From Vulcanisaeta sp. JCM 16161 (GTDB lineage: Archaea; Thermoproteota; Thermoprotei; Thermoproteales; Thermocladiaceae): a DNA stretch of 64,000 nt. The position numbers were made by a program, and so were the translations under genes. Under the pieces are notes generated by a model. It was not told the origin of the DNA. It ran no database searches and worked only from the letters and a program-made list of their open reading frames with translations. Below, piece after piece: positions 1-8,859 of this stretch; position 1 is the stretch's first letter; each line of letters starts with the position of its first letter. Location: contig NZ_BBDO01000006.1 in the NCBI RefSeq assembly GCF_001316285.1, positions 173,828 to 237,827 of the forward strand, given 5' to 3'.

Positions 1-54
1 TAATTTTATTCCTGTTTTTACTAATTTAATGGGTGTTTTTGATTCATTCATTGA

Positions 55-207
55 CTGCTCAGTAATTGTGAGGGTTTGTACCCAATCGGCTCTGGTAGGG
101 ATAGGTGTTATGAAATTTGCCTTAGTAAGGCCGAGAAACTCCTCGAACTCAGCACTAAGGATGGCAGCGTCTCGAGGGATGATGCCGAGAGGTTGAGAAG
201 CTACTAA
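55..207 (+). pseudogene. C-terminal fragment with a CX3C motif
   Basis: An open frame from just after a stop at 52-54 to a TAA at 205-207 has no ATG, GTG or TTG start. It encodes a helical, charged stretch containing C-Y-E-I-C, followed by KAEKLLELSTKDG and a terminal DDAERLRSY. The CX3C resembles the C-Y-Q-Y-C of the two downstream paralogous proteins, so this may be the end of a third, frameshifted relative or of a gene that starts outside the window. Function unknown. Confidence 0.35.
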
Positions 208-209
208 GC

Positions 210-1202
210 ATGTGTGGTTTAAGCATAGGGAAGGTTGAGGACCTTAGGAAGTACTGCATTGAGAAGTATGAGGAGTTAAGTAGGGCACCACAACAACCGA
301 GTAAGAATATGGAGATGCCACTTGCTCAATCAAGCGTGGCTGAGGAGCAGTTACCGAGTAGGTTGGTTGATTGTTACCAGTACTGCGTTAAGTATCATAG
401 TGATAATCCCACCGCACTCCAGGGTTGTAGGTCAATGTGCGATGCCATGTGGAAGCCTAGCATCCAACGCGTTGGTATTGAGCAATTCAGGAATTGCTTC
501 CCAAGTGGCCTACTGGAGCTTGGTGAGTTTGAGGCTAGGTATAGGAGGGTTGGTCTTGATGATTGGCAGATTGTTGCCCATATCTCGGGTGTCATCAGTA
601 AGATAATTGAGGAGGGTAGGCGAAACAAGTGCCCAGACCTGGACGAGACAATAATTAGGGTGGTGACCAGTAAATTGGACAAGATGGGCATAGACAGGTA
701 CTCAATAAGAAGGGCATACCTACACGGAATGAGTGATGAAGTTAAACAATTAATCATGAAGGTATTTCCAAATGTCACCGACATGGCTCCACCAAAACAA
801 ATTCCAAGAATCTCAGAAAGGCCTAGGTCATTTGTGTCTCAAGTATCAGTAACACCCTCCATATCTATTAAGCAACGTAGACCTCCCATTAAGAATTATG
901 TTGCTGTTGCCTTTTCCGTAATACTCGTAATCCTGGGCTCCTCAATGTGGGTTTATGGTTTTATAGAACAAATAATGCTGCCTATGATTATTTCATTCTT
1001 CTCCTCAATAATAGCCCTCATATTAGGGGGCAAGCTCATATTAAACAAAGAAGAAGGCGAAGCATACATAACATATATAGTAATTGCGTCAGCAATCATA
1101 TTTATCATCTCATTAATAAGCTTATTATTCATGTTAGGAGCTAGAACACCACTCATGGCAATAACTCCACCTACTAATTTTACTAATAATGTAATACTTT
1201 AA
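210..1202 (+). CDS. Cys-rich (twin CX3C) protein with C-terminal membrane helices
   Basis: Intact 330-residue protein; I do not recognise a named family. Around residues 53-80 it has C-YQY-C, 13 residues, then C-RSM-C, a twin CX3C arrangement that could staple a helical hairpin with two disulfides. A second Cys-containing helical region follows (FRNCFPSG, RNKCPDL), then a variable linker with charged and proline residues. The C-terminal hundred residues hold about three hydrophobic segments (around YVAVAFSVILVILGSS, IISFFSSIIALILGG and IVIASAIIFIISLISLL). The soluble part is therefore probably anchored by the C-terminus. The gene at 1291-2090 is a paralog with the same Cys spacing and a shorter membrane part. 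The start ATG lies 2 bases after the stop of the preceding fragment. The gene lies in the accessory block next to an integrase remnant. Confidence 0.75.
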   Translation: MCGLSIGKVEDLRKYCIEKYEELSRAPQQPSKNMEMPLAQSSVAEEQLPSRLVDCYQYCVKYHSDNPTALQGCRSMCDAMWKPSIQRVGIEQFRNCFPSGLLELGEFEARYRRVGLDDWQIVAHISGVISKIIEEGRRNKCPDLDETIIRVVTSKLDKMGIDRYSIRRAYLHGMSDEVKQLIMKVFPNVTDMAPPKQIPRISERPRSFVSQVSVTPSISIKQRRPPIKNYVAVAFSVILVILGSSMWVYGFIEQIMLPMIISFFSSIIALILGGKLILNKEEGEAYITYIVIASAIIFIISLISLLFMLGARTPLMAITPPTNFTNNVIL

Positions 1203-1290
1203 AGAAAAACCAAACTAATTAATTATTAATGAATTTTCATAATACATACCATTCGCGAATCTCCATGTTCATTATTAGAAATACCTATAG

Positions 1291-2090
1291 GTGATAATTA
1301 TGAATGCCTCAAATAGGCTTAATGAATGTTACCAGTATTGCATTAAGTACCATAGTGATGATAGTAAGGCGTTGCAAGCATGCTACTCCATCTGTGATGC
1401 ATTATGGAGACAACAACCATTAGGTGTCGATATGAGAACCATTAGTGAGTGTTTTCCTCATGGAGTCTTCGAACTTGAAAACTTCATGGCAAAGTACAAG
1501 AGAGTTGGTAGGTCCGGCTTTGATGACTGGCAAATAGCATCTTATGTCTCGAGCATCATCAATGAGATGCTCAATGATAGTGAACGAAATAAATGCCCTA
1601 ATGCGAAGAACATAATTATTAAAGTCATAATTGATGTACTAAATAGTTTAGAATAAATAGGTACGAGATAAAAAGAGCATACCTTCATGGTACGAAAGAA
1701 GAGGTTAGGCAATTGCTCGTGGAAATATTCCCGAACATAAACCGTAAAGGAGGTGAAGAGGAGGTGAGGGGGCCGGCGATTACGACCACTGAGTATGAAT
1801 CATCAATGAATTATGAAGTATTTACTATACCCATAGAAATAGAACATTCGAAGTTAGAAAAAGATTCCCGTAAAATGAAGGTGAAAACGGAGAGAAGGAG
1901 GGGGTATCGAAATGTATTAGATACCCTTAAGATTATAGCCATTATCATAATTGCCATGATTGCAGGATTTGCACTTTGGTATTTCATAATCGCAAGTATT
2001 CTCGCAATAATTCTTAACTGGCGTAGTATGTTGCCCGCCTTAATCATTTTAATAATACTAATTATAGTTTATTTAGTATCGGGTATATAG
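1291..2090 (+). CDS. Paralog of the twin CX3C membrane protein, frameshifted
   Basis: Paralog of the 210-1202 protein. The N-terminal part has C-YQY-C, 13 residues, C-YSI-C, and then ECFPHGVFELENF and GFDDWQIASYVSSI, matching the first copy block by block. The frame breaks near 1652: continuing one base over gives NRYEIKRAYLHGTKEEVRQ, which aligns with DRYSIRRAYLHGMSDEVKQ of the paralog. A single lost base is the simplest explanation. The second half ends in two membrane segments (TLKIIAIIIIAMIAGFALWY and a following ILALIIL-type stretch). Start is GTG at 1291 or ATG at 1300. Function unknown; a tandem duplication within the accessory region is visible. Confidence 0.65.
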
Positions 2091-2299
2091 AGATTACTAC
2101 GTGGCACCGCAGGCATAGAAGGGGGTTGATTCCATGAAGAGGGATAAATAGGACATTGTGGGGATTTAAGAACGACCTTGTCACTCATTTATCGGAATCA
2201 CAGCAAAGATACATAGGGCCTTGAGGGAGATCCACAGCCACTTACTTAGAGACCACTAATATGCGCACCACAGGGCTAATAATGACGCATAAAATTTAA
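2091..2299 (+). other. Intergenic stretch with degraded coding traces
   Basis: No intact gene. Two short frames (around 2153-2215 and 2205-2260) read as helical, charged peptides (GFKNDLVTHLSESQQ, then IHRALREIHSHLLRDH) that would join after one frameshift, so a small decayed or miscalled ORF is possible. An AT-rich stretch at 2291-2310 could be the promoter or the former 5' end of the next fragment. Confidence 0.25.
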
Positions 2300-2693
2300 A
2301 CAAATATATACGCCCAGCAGGCTTGGTCGTTTATCGGGCCGGCCTATTACTACGGTGGTGAGTCTACAATATTCAATACCCAGGTTGCCCTAGACACGCA
2401 GCAATTGGGTAGTGGTGGTTACTACCTAGTGATTAGTAATGTACTACCCAAACGCAAACACGTTCTCCCTGTTCACAAATATAACACTAACATTCACACC
2501 ACAGACACCGAACATACAATTAACAAGCACTGCACAGGCAAGCATTATAAATGGTACACTACCGACAATTCAACTAATCAACGTGACAATATCCACACCA
2601 AACATAACAATACCACAAATACCACCAATAAACATAACAGTACCGCAGATAAACATAACACCACTAACAATAAACACATCAATAAACTGGTAA
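2300..2693 (+). pseudogene. Remnant of a secreted beta-rich surface protein
   Basis: The frame opens after a stop at 2297-2299 without a start codon, so the N-terminus and signal peptide are missing. The first part (about 2310-2440) reads AWSFIGPAYYYGGESTIFNT and GSGGYYLVISN. One frameshift near 2440 leads into YYPNANTFSLFTNITLTFTP and a Thr/Asn/Ile/Pro-rich tail of near-repeats (PNITIPQ, PPINITVPQ, INITPL). The Trp/Tyr-rich block and the YYLVISN-YYPN segment resemble the C-terminal domain of the neighbouring convergent protein at 2778-3514, which has GGDIYAVLVYNPNYYNVTVT. I infer a shortened copy of the same type of extracellular domain. Confidence 0.5.
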
Positions 2694-2777
2694 AAGGGCA
2701 GTTAATGAAACAATAATATCAAAATAAAACCATCATTACTTTTTAAATAACCATGTTTTACATCTCGCATTATTTCA

Positions 2778-3514
2778 CTAACTAGAACTACCGCAACTTA
2801 AGTGATTCAGCGATATACTTGCTGTAACTGTGACATTATAATAATTGGGGTTATAAACAAGTACGGCATATATATCGCCACCATACGGGTACGGGGGTGA
2901 TAGTTTAATTGTTTGTTGAATATAGGTGCCGCTGAATTCATAGTAGTAATTCCACTTTAATGGTGGGGTCTGACCGATCGATGTTACGTATTGATCAATA
3001 GCCCAGGAAATAAAATCATCCATACCAATTATATAGACATTAACAGGGCCTGTTGATGATAACGTTAAGGTTGCCGTTGCCACGCATCCACTCGGTACAT
3101 AAATTTGTGTCGGTGCATCATAACTATTTGGTGAAACCGTATCCGTCTCTGAACCGCCATTCATGCCAGTAATTACTGCATTCAACATCCCACTTACATT
3201 GCTATACTGGCTTTGTAGGCTTGAGTATTCGCTCTGTAGTGTGTTGTACTGACTCTCGAGTGAGTTATACAGCCCCTGCAGACCGATATATTGACTTTGA
3301 AGTGAGTTGTATTGGTTTTGTAGGTTTGTGTAGTTTGTCTGCAATGCCGAGTACCTGCCTCCAGTGCCGTGTAATTGCTTTGCAGGCTCATTTACTGGGC
3401 GTAGAGTGCGTGGTAATTATTCTCGGCTGCGTACCACTCATAGGCGAAGAAGCCCGCGATAACCGCTAGAACAACAATTATTAATCCTATCGAGAGCGTC
3501 TTGGAAACGCTCAT
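2778..3514 (-). CDS. Secreted coiled-coil protein with C-terminal beta domain, frameshifted
   Basis: Reading from an ATG at 3514, the product starts with a signal anchor (SVSKTLSIGLIIVVLAVIAG), then a long stretch of Gln/Tyr/Leu heptads of the form LQSQY, LESQYNTLQSEY, which predicts a coiled-coil stalk. It ends in a Gly/Tyr/Pro-rich beta domain with ATLTLSSTGPVNVYI and GGDIYAVLVYNPNYYNVTV. Two frameshifts lie between the signal anchor and the stalk (near 3393 and near 3350). The stalk and C-terminal domain (residues from 3344 down) are intact. The pattern is a membrane-anchored extracellular stalk with a head domain, of unknown ligand. The C-terminal domain resembles the remnant at 2300-2693, which lies tail to tail with it. 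Confidence 0.65.
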
Positions 3515-3568
3515 TAAGGGTCATTAATATAGCAGATTTTTGATTTTAAAGTATTACTACAAATAGAC

Positions 3569-3881
3569 TTACCTTGCCTGGGCCCTCAACTTCCCAAAGG
3601 CTTTAATCATTACGTAGTATGAGTACCATATTATGAAGGCTCCAATGAGGATTAGTGAGAGCCATGCACCAAGCCAGTAGTCCCTACCGGCGTCCTCAAA
3701 CTCAGCAATACCCGTTAACTTATTCAAAAGCTTAAACGCATCTCTCAGGGAGTACGCTGCTGGGTATTCAGGATTATGAAGAGGAACACACTGCCCCTGG
3801 CGGCGATAGGGTTGGGGCTAGGGCTGAGGCTATTTGCGTGAGAATAAGCCCCGCAATGTATAGGGCGAAGAACCTCCTCAT
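3569..3881 (-). CDS. Small signal-peptide and single-TM protein, frameshifted
   Basis: Start ATG at 3881 gives a typical signal peptide (MRRFFALYIAGLILTQIASA), then a frameshift near 3785. After it come PEYPAAYSLRDAFKLLNKLT, a short acidic loop and a C-terminal membrane segment (WLGAWLSLILIGAFIIWYSY) with a basic tail ending at 3569. About 103 residues in all. The start overlaps the end of the integrase remnant (3878), so it sat directly behind the integrase in the same direction. Function unknown; a protein of the former mobile element is one possibility. Confidence 0.5.
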
Positions 3882-4322
3882 CGTAGCTCTTCGTGTCTTG
3901 GGCTCCAGTAGTGCTCCACAAGTACCCTGTGCTCGCTTGGTGGTGCCCTGCCCTGCAGGGTATTCACAATGCTCTCTGGGACGCCCCTGCTGATCATCCA
4001 GGTGGCGAAGAACTTACGCAGCTCATAAAGCTCGAACTCACGATTAAGCACCTGCCTAGCTGCACCATTGAATGCCGCCCTCCTCTCGGGAACAATACCC
4101 CTTAAGGAGTAGTGCCAATTCCTGGTCATCGAGGAACCTGAGGGCTTGGCGGAACAAGTTATCACCGACGCGGGCTGCATCGCGTTTGACCGCGTTTATG
4201 TATGCATACGTGACGCCAAGGTCCCTGGGCTTAATATTCTTATTATTAATTAAATAGAGGATTATTTCCCTTCGTTGCTCGGGGCTTACCTGCTCTAAGT
4301 CAATGAGGTGACAATCAACCAT
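3878..4322 (-). pseudogene. Tyrosine recombinase (archaeal integrase) remnant
   Basis: Two overlapping frames (4322 down to 4056 and 4180 down to 3878) make up an archaeal phage/plasmid-type integrase. The second frame carries the C-terminal catalytic core: ELRKFFATWMISRGV, then VNTLQGRAPPSEHRVL and the nucleophile region VEHYWSPRHEEL. The first frame gives a helical domain (EQRREIILYLINNKNIKPRD, RQALRFLDDQELALLLKG). Joined, the protein is only about 145 residues. The segment expected between the two parts, with the first catalytic Arg and the Lys, is not visible. It is therefore an internally deleted or badly broken gene rather than a single frameshift. It lies 110 bases from tRNA-Trp, the usual target type for these enzymes, and points to an old integrated element. 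Confidence 0.6.
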
Positions 4323-4432
4323 GGTTTTGGTCAGAGGTTATGGGGTAAGCATGTATTTAAGGTTCCGCAAATGGCTGATGCGAAGATCGAGAATGATACG
4401 GCATCGGTGCGTTTAGGAGTTGAATGCAAAAT

Positions 4433-4511
4433 TGGTGGGCCCGGTGGGATTTGAACCCACGACCTACGGGTCTGGAGCCCGCCGCTCTGGGCCTTGCTGA
4501 GCTACGGGCCC
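4433..4511 (-). tRNA. tRNA-Trp (CCA)
   Basis: Reverse-strand cloverleaf: acceptor GGGCCCG with CGGGCCC, T arm GTGGG-TTCAAAT-CCCAC, anticodon loop CTCCAGA giving anticodon CCA. The discriminator base and an encoded CCA end are present (CCA at 4433-4435). No intron. A TATA-like CTTAAAAAC lies about 26 bases upstream (around 4533-4541). Confidence 0.93.
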
Positions 4512-4561
4512 AGTTAGGTATATCCATTATTTGTTTTTAAGTTTTTTTGCGGTGCTTAGTG

Positions 4562-6133
4562 TTACGTTGATGCGTATTTTGTGTATGGTTTTGGTAGTCC
4601 TGAGTATATGCCCCATACGTAGAAGGCTATGGCCAATATGGTGATCACGGCCATATCCCACGGGAAGGGAATTAATGTTATAGGTCCGCCAGCCGTTTGG
4701 CCAATATATGTCATTAATGTTAATGCTAATATGTAGATTATGTACCATAACGCATTTCTTAGGTGTTCCTTAACCCTATAAATTAACCCAAAGATTATTG
4801 AGGCGATGAATACGAAGGCCGTGGCGTATGGTACGGCTGGCCACCCAGACCAATACACAATATAGCTGGCGCCTATGAATGCCACCAGGCCTATCCAGAA
4901 ACCACCGGGCAGTTTAAACCTTGGTTCCTTGCCCTGTCTTCTTGACACTATCATGGCCACGGGGTTCGTTAGGAAGCCTAGGTAGCCCGCCACCACTGCG
5001 TCGTCAATTAACCCATAGACGCTTGGTATCGGTGCCGTTAGCAGTGCCAGCAATATGCCTACAATACCAAATGTTATTAAAGCCCAGTATGGTATAGCGT
5101 ATTTCTCATGAATGAACCTCATTAAATCAGGTACGTATCTGGATCTACCCATGGCAAAGAGTATCCTTGTGCCACCGCCAAGGTATATATAACCAACTAT
5201 GAAGGGCCCAAGTATCGCTACGATTAATGTTACCAGGAAGACCCAGGTAATTCCGTAGGTACCGCTCAGGTAAAGGAATGGGTTGGTCTTCCTTATGAAT
5301 GCCAAGCTCTTCCAATCACCGGGTGTAACATTCAATTTAGCCCAATTAATTGCGCCCACAAAGGCTATACTAAATAGAATATACACGAGTAGTTGCCCGA
5401 TCACAACTAGGATTATAGATAATGGAATATCCCTATATGGATTTCGCATTTCCTCCGCAAAGTCGGGTATGACCCTAACACCTCCAAAGGCGAACATTCC
5501 ATATGGAATTGCCGTAAACATCGCGGCTAAGCCATACGGTAGGAAACCGCCCTTTAAACCGGCGAAGTTGCTTGGTATGAATACCGCAGCCATTATACCG
5601 AAGGCAACGAGTAGGTATAAAATTAACTTAAACGTGCCCAGCGTGATGTTTGACAATCCGAAGACCTTAACGCCAAAGTAGTTAAAAGGAACCATAAGGA
5701 GCACTAGTAATGCGGCGACAATAGCGCCAAGTAATGTGGGTGTTCCCATTGGAGTTAGTAGATTATGCGCGAAGTAGTTTATGCCATAGACCACCGCGAT
5801 AGCCTCAATGGGTGGTATGAATAGGTACCAGAGTAGGTCAGCAAATGCGTTGATCATGTTTGTGACTCTACCGTGGGTATATAGTGAGTACCTGGATGGA
5901 CCGCCAGCCTCTGGATATACGGTACCTAATTCCGCGTATGTGAACCCAATGAATAAGTAAAATATGCCGCCAAGTATCCAAGCTAGTATTACAGCCGGTC
6001 CAGCCATCTCGGCCATCTTAGCGGTACTAAATAAGACGCCAGTACCAATCGCACCAACAAGCCCAGTCAGTACTAAGTGCGTTGAACTTAGTTCTTTACG
6101 TAGACTTACTTTAGTGTTATCGTGCTCATTCAT
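4562..6133 (-). CDS. APC family amino-acid permease
   Basis: Intact 523-residue integral membrane protein of the amino acid-polyamine-organocation superfamily, mediating uptake of an amino acid or related compound across the cytoplasmic membrane. The N-terminus has the family signature in helix 1 (LVGAIGTGVLFSTAKMAEMAGP), followed by about 12 to 14 hydrophobic segments, including FTYAELGTVYPEAGGPSRY in helix 2-3, where substrate binding occurs in relatives. Substrate cannot be told from sequence. The ATG overlaps the stop of the upstream permease in an ATGA, so the two are translated as one operon with two related transporters. Confidence 0.85.
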   Translation of the reverse strand: MNEHDNTKVSLRKELSSTHLVLTGLVGAIGTGVLFSTAKMAEMAGPAVILAWILGGIFYLFIGFTYAELGTVYPEAGGPSRYSLYTHGRVTNMINAFADLLWYLFIPPIEAIAVVYGINYFAHNLLTPMGTPTLLGAIVAALLVLLMVPFNYFGVKVFGLSNITLGTFKLILYLLVAFGIMAAVFIPSNFAGLKGGFLPYGLAAMFTAIPYGMFAFGGVRVIPDFAEEMRNPYRDIPLSIILVVIGQLLVYILFSIAFVGAINWAKLNVTPGDWKSLAFIRKTNPFLYLSGTYGITWVFLVTLIVAILGPFIVGYIYLGGGTRILFAMGRSRYVPDLMRFIHEKYAIPYWALITFGIVGILLALLTAPIPSVYGLIDDAVVAGYLGFLTNPVAMIVSRRQGKEPRFKLPGGFWIGLVAFIGASYIVYWSGWPAVPYATAFVFIASIIFGLIYRVKEHLRNALWYIIYILALTLMTYIGQTAGGPITLIPFPWDMAVITILAIAFYVWGIYSGLPKPYTKYAST

Positions 6134-7980
6134 TTGCTAAGCACCCTTTCCAATGCATGCTTTAGGTCTGGTGTCATGAATGCGCTTCTTGCCCCGTACA
6201 TGTGTATGAGTGCGCCTATTATTATGGCTATTATCGTGTCGTATGGCCATGGTATTGGTGGGTTTGCGAATACTCCGAACTGCCCAAAGAAGGATAGTGG
6301 GAATACCGTGAATAGTACGGCCACAATCCACCAACCAGCCTAATATGGATCCTTAAGTCACTCGGGATGTCCCTAGAAAGCCACAGTGTTAAGCCGACTG
6401 TCATAGCCAGAATTATCACGTAGTACGCTAGGAATAAACCAGCGTAATAACCCGTCAACGGCAACTTACCGACACCCTCATAAGGAACGATAATCGGCCT
6501 ATAGAGCATGAAATACGTCGTTAACGCCAAAACAACCCAATAAATAATCCCGGCAGTGACACCTTTATTTTTATTTGCATTAAGTCTGGTGGGCATTACG
6601 TACATGTAAAATATCGGAAGACCCGCAAGTATGAAGACAATGACACCCCACAGTATATCAAATGTAGACCAATAAACAATTAGGTAGACGGAGATCGTGG
6701 CCAATGCGAGAAGATAGTTATTACCGGTATCCTATAATACCTAGGCGCATTTGGAGCCAATCTCCTAAGGCTAATGCCAATGGACCAGATACTATGAAGG
6801 TTAGATAACCGGCGCTCGTTATGAACGTGACTATTAAGCCCCAGGCCGGGAATTTGTAGAGGAAGAGGAAGCCAATTATTAATGCCGCAATTGTGCCCCA
6901 CTTGGTACTCTATGCTTATTGAGGTATAGGAACCACTCGGGTAATTGCCCATTAGCCGCCATGCCATATAGTGATCTTGCGGTACCACCCACGTAAATCC
7001 AGCCCGTACCTGATGGTGAGAGTACGGCGTCTATTATGAATAGTACGGCAAATGCCGCGAGTATTGCAATACCGGACAGCGTGAGTAACTGGTATAATGG
7101 GCCTCTTGATAGTATTGACTTTGCAAGACTGCCCCAATCACCGGGTTGCACCGAGATCTTACTCCACTCTACAGCGCCTATAAATGCTGTTTCTAATAGT
7201 ATGTATATGATTACAACTAACGTGAAGCCCAGGACAGCGCCCTTGGCTATTTCCCTAGCTTTACGACCTCGCCTGAGAACTCGACACTCTGCCTGAAGCC
7301 TAAATAAGCGAAGGCTATTCCAGTTGTTGGTATTGCTAGGAAGATGGAGGATAATCCATAGGGCATGAAGCCACCTGGTAATCCGCTGTAATTAATGGGG
7401 TGAAGCAGAAAGACAAGCAGTAAAATTATCGTGAAGGTCGGTATCAATAACTTATACCAACCCACGGCAGTGTTTGTCTTACCCATTACATGAACGCCGA
7501 ACCAATTAAGTAAGAAATAGAAAATAAGCAGGACCACCGCTACTAAATAACCAAGCGCACTTAATTCCATCGTACCTGGTATTAGTAATCCAGGCATAAG
7601 TGCTGATAGGTATGTCGTTGTTGCCAAAGCCTCGGCAGGCGCAACTGCAATTACGTATAATAATGTCGTCCATGCTATCCAGTAGGATGCAAATATGCCA
7701 TGCGTGTATTGTGGAAATCTAACGAGTCCTCCAGACCTTGGGAACATACTGGCAACCTCAGTATATGCTCGGCAATAAAGTATACGAGTATTCCTGCAAT
7801 AATCCATGAAACTATTGATGCAGGACCAGCTACAGAGGCGGCGAGTAACGGGGCGAACATCCAACCACTACCAATCATTGAACCGATCTCTAAGTATGCA
7901 ATATCCCAGAAATTCAAAGCCCTCCTTAGTTGGGCATCATATTTTGCTGCCTTTTCCTCTCCAAAATCTGGCGTAGACAT
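6130..7980 (-). CDS. Second APC-type amino-acid permease, multiply frameshifted
   Basis: Five consecutive frames between 7980 and 6130 join into one permease of about 615 residues. It starts at MSTPDFGEEKAAKYD with the helix 1 signature LEIGSMIGSGWMFAPLLAA, then GLVRFPQYTHG, a long middle part with a Gly-Trp-Ile-Tyr motif (GTGWIYVGGTARSLYGMAAN) and C-terminal membrane helices ending at LERVLSK. Frame changes fall near 7770, 7250, 6890, 6720 and 6330. Five breaks are many even for this sequence, so the gene could be a true pseudogene, but every block is well conserved. Same family as the next gene downstream, with a 4-base overlap. Substrate unknown. Confidence 0.7.
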
Positions 7981-8094
7981 TGAATTAAAACAATATATTA
8001 TGTTAATAAACATTATTGTTATATAATCATGTAAGTAAAAAAATTTTATAAAGTTATATTATGATTTAATTTTCTCATAATAATGCGAAAATAA

Positions 8095-8796
8095 TCACTT
8101 ATTAATCGTGGTTTTCATGAGGATTGGACACCTTGGGTTAATTGTGTATCCCTTTATCCTGCACTTCACGGCAATCACCTTGCCGCTTATGGTAACAGCC
8201 TTGCATCCATCCTCTAATGTCGTTATTGGTAATAAAGCCATTAAAGCCTTAGCAATTATGCCTTGAGCCTTAATCACCAATTCCTCATTGTCAAGGTCTT
8301 CGATTAATAAATCCATAAATGATTTATTATTTATGTGGAAAATGTCATTTGGAAATAATAACAATACAGATCTTGGGAAACTAAGATTTGGCAATATCTG
8401 CAATGGGTCTAAACCATCCTTAGATACCTTAGTAATAAGTAATTTTAAGTATGCCTTAACGTTCTCATCATTAAACTCCTCTAAATCCCATTCACGCTTA
8501 AGTAGGGATACTACGTCCTGACATACCTCATCATCCTTAATAGATCCATTCATACATAATAATGCCAATGTAATTAGACCCTTTACCGTTATTAAATAAT
8601 TGTTTTTATTGACCCTAACTAGGTAGCCCCATGTTATTAACTCAGAGATTTTCCTATAAACTGTTGCGATGCTTATGTCCGCGTATTCCGCAATTAGCTT
8701 ATATAATGACATTTCATTGGCTACATTCTGATCCCTTGTTAAGCGTAAAATAATTTTCAACAGCACTTTTAGTATAAGTAAATGAATAATGTCCAT
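8095..8796 (-). CDS. Winged-helix transcriptional regulator
   Basis: Intact 233-residue protein. The N-terminal 75 residues form a winged helix-turn-helix (EYADISIATVYRKISELITWGYLVRVNKNNYLITVKG), where AT-V-Y-RKISEL is the recognition helix and the NKNNYLIT hairpin the wing. The rest is helical with several Cys residues, four of them in the last part (EDGCKAVTI, VKCRIKGYTINPRCP). It may therefore sense metal or redox state. It lies upstream of the two amino-acid permeases in the same direction with a 115-base AT-rich gap, so it could regulate them. The effector is not deducible. Confidence 0.65.
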   Translation of the reverse strand: MDIIHLLILKVLLKIILRLTRDQNVANEMSLYKLIAEYADISIATVYRKISELITWGYLVRVNKNNYLITVKGLITLALLCMNGSIKDDEVCQDVVSLLKREWDLEEFNDENVKAYLKLLITKVSKDGLDPLQILPNLSFPRSVLLLFPNDIFHINNKSFMDLLIEDLDNEELVIKAQGIIAKALMALLPITTLEDGCKAVTISGKVIAVKCRIKGYTINPRCPILMKTTINK

Positions 8797-8859
8797 ACTA
8801 TACTAATAGGTATTTATGGATTTTTATCTTTTATTTAACACACTATGCGTTACTACGCC

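Noticed and set aside
395..784. 129-residue frame on the reverse strand
   Set aside because: It lies fully inside the intact forward gene 210-1202, has no plausible composition and no promoter.
2405..2716. His/Asn/Thr-rich 103-residue frame (HTTDTEHTINKHCTGKHY style)
   Set aside because: Alternate frame of the Thr/Asn/Ile-rich secreted protein tail; the parallel frame with NITLTFTPQ fits an extracellular protein far better.
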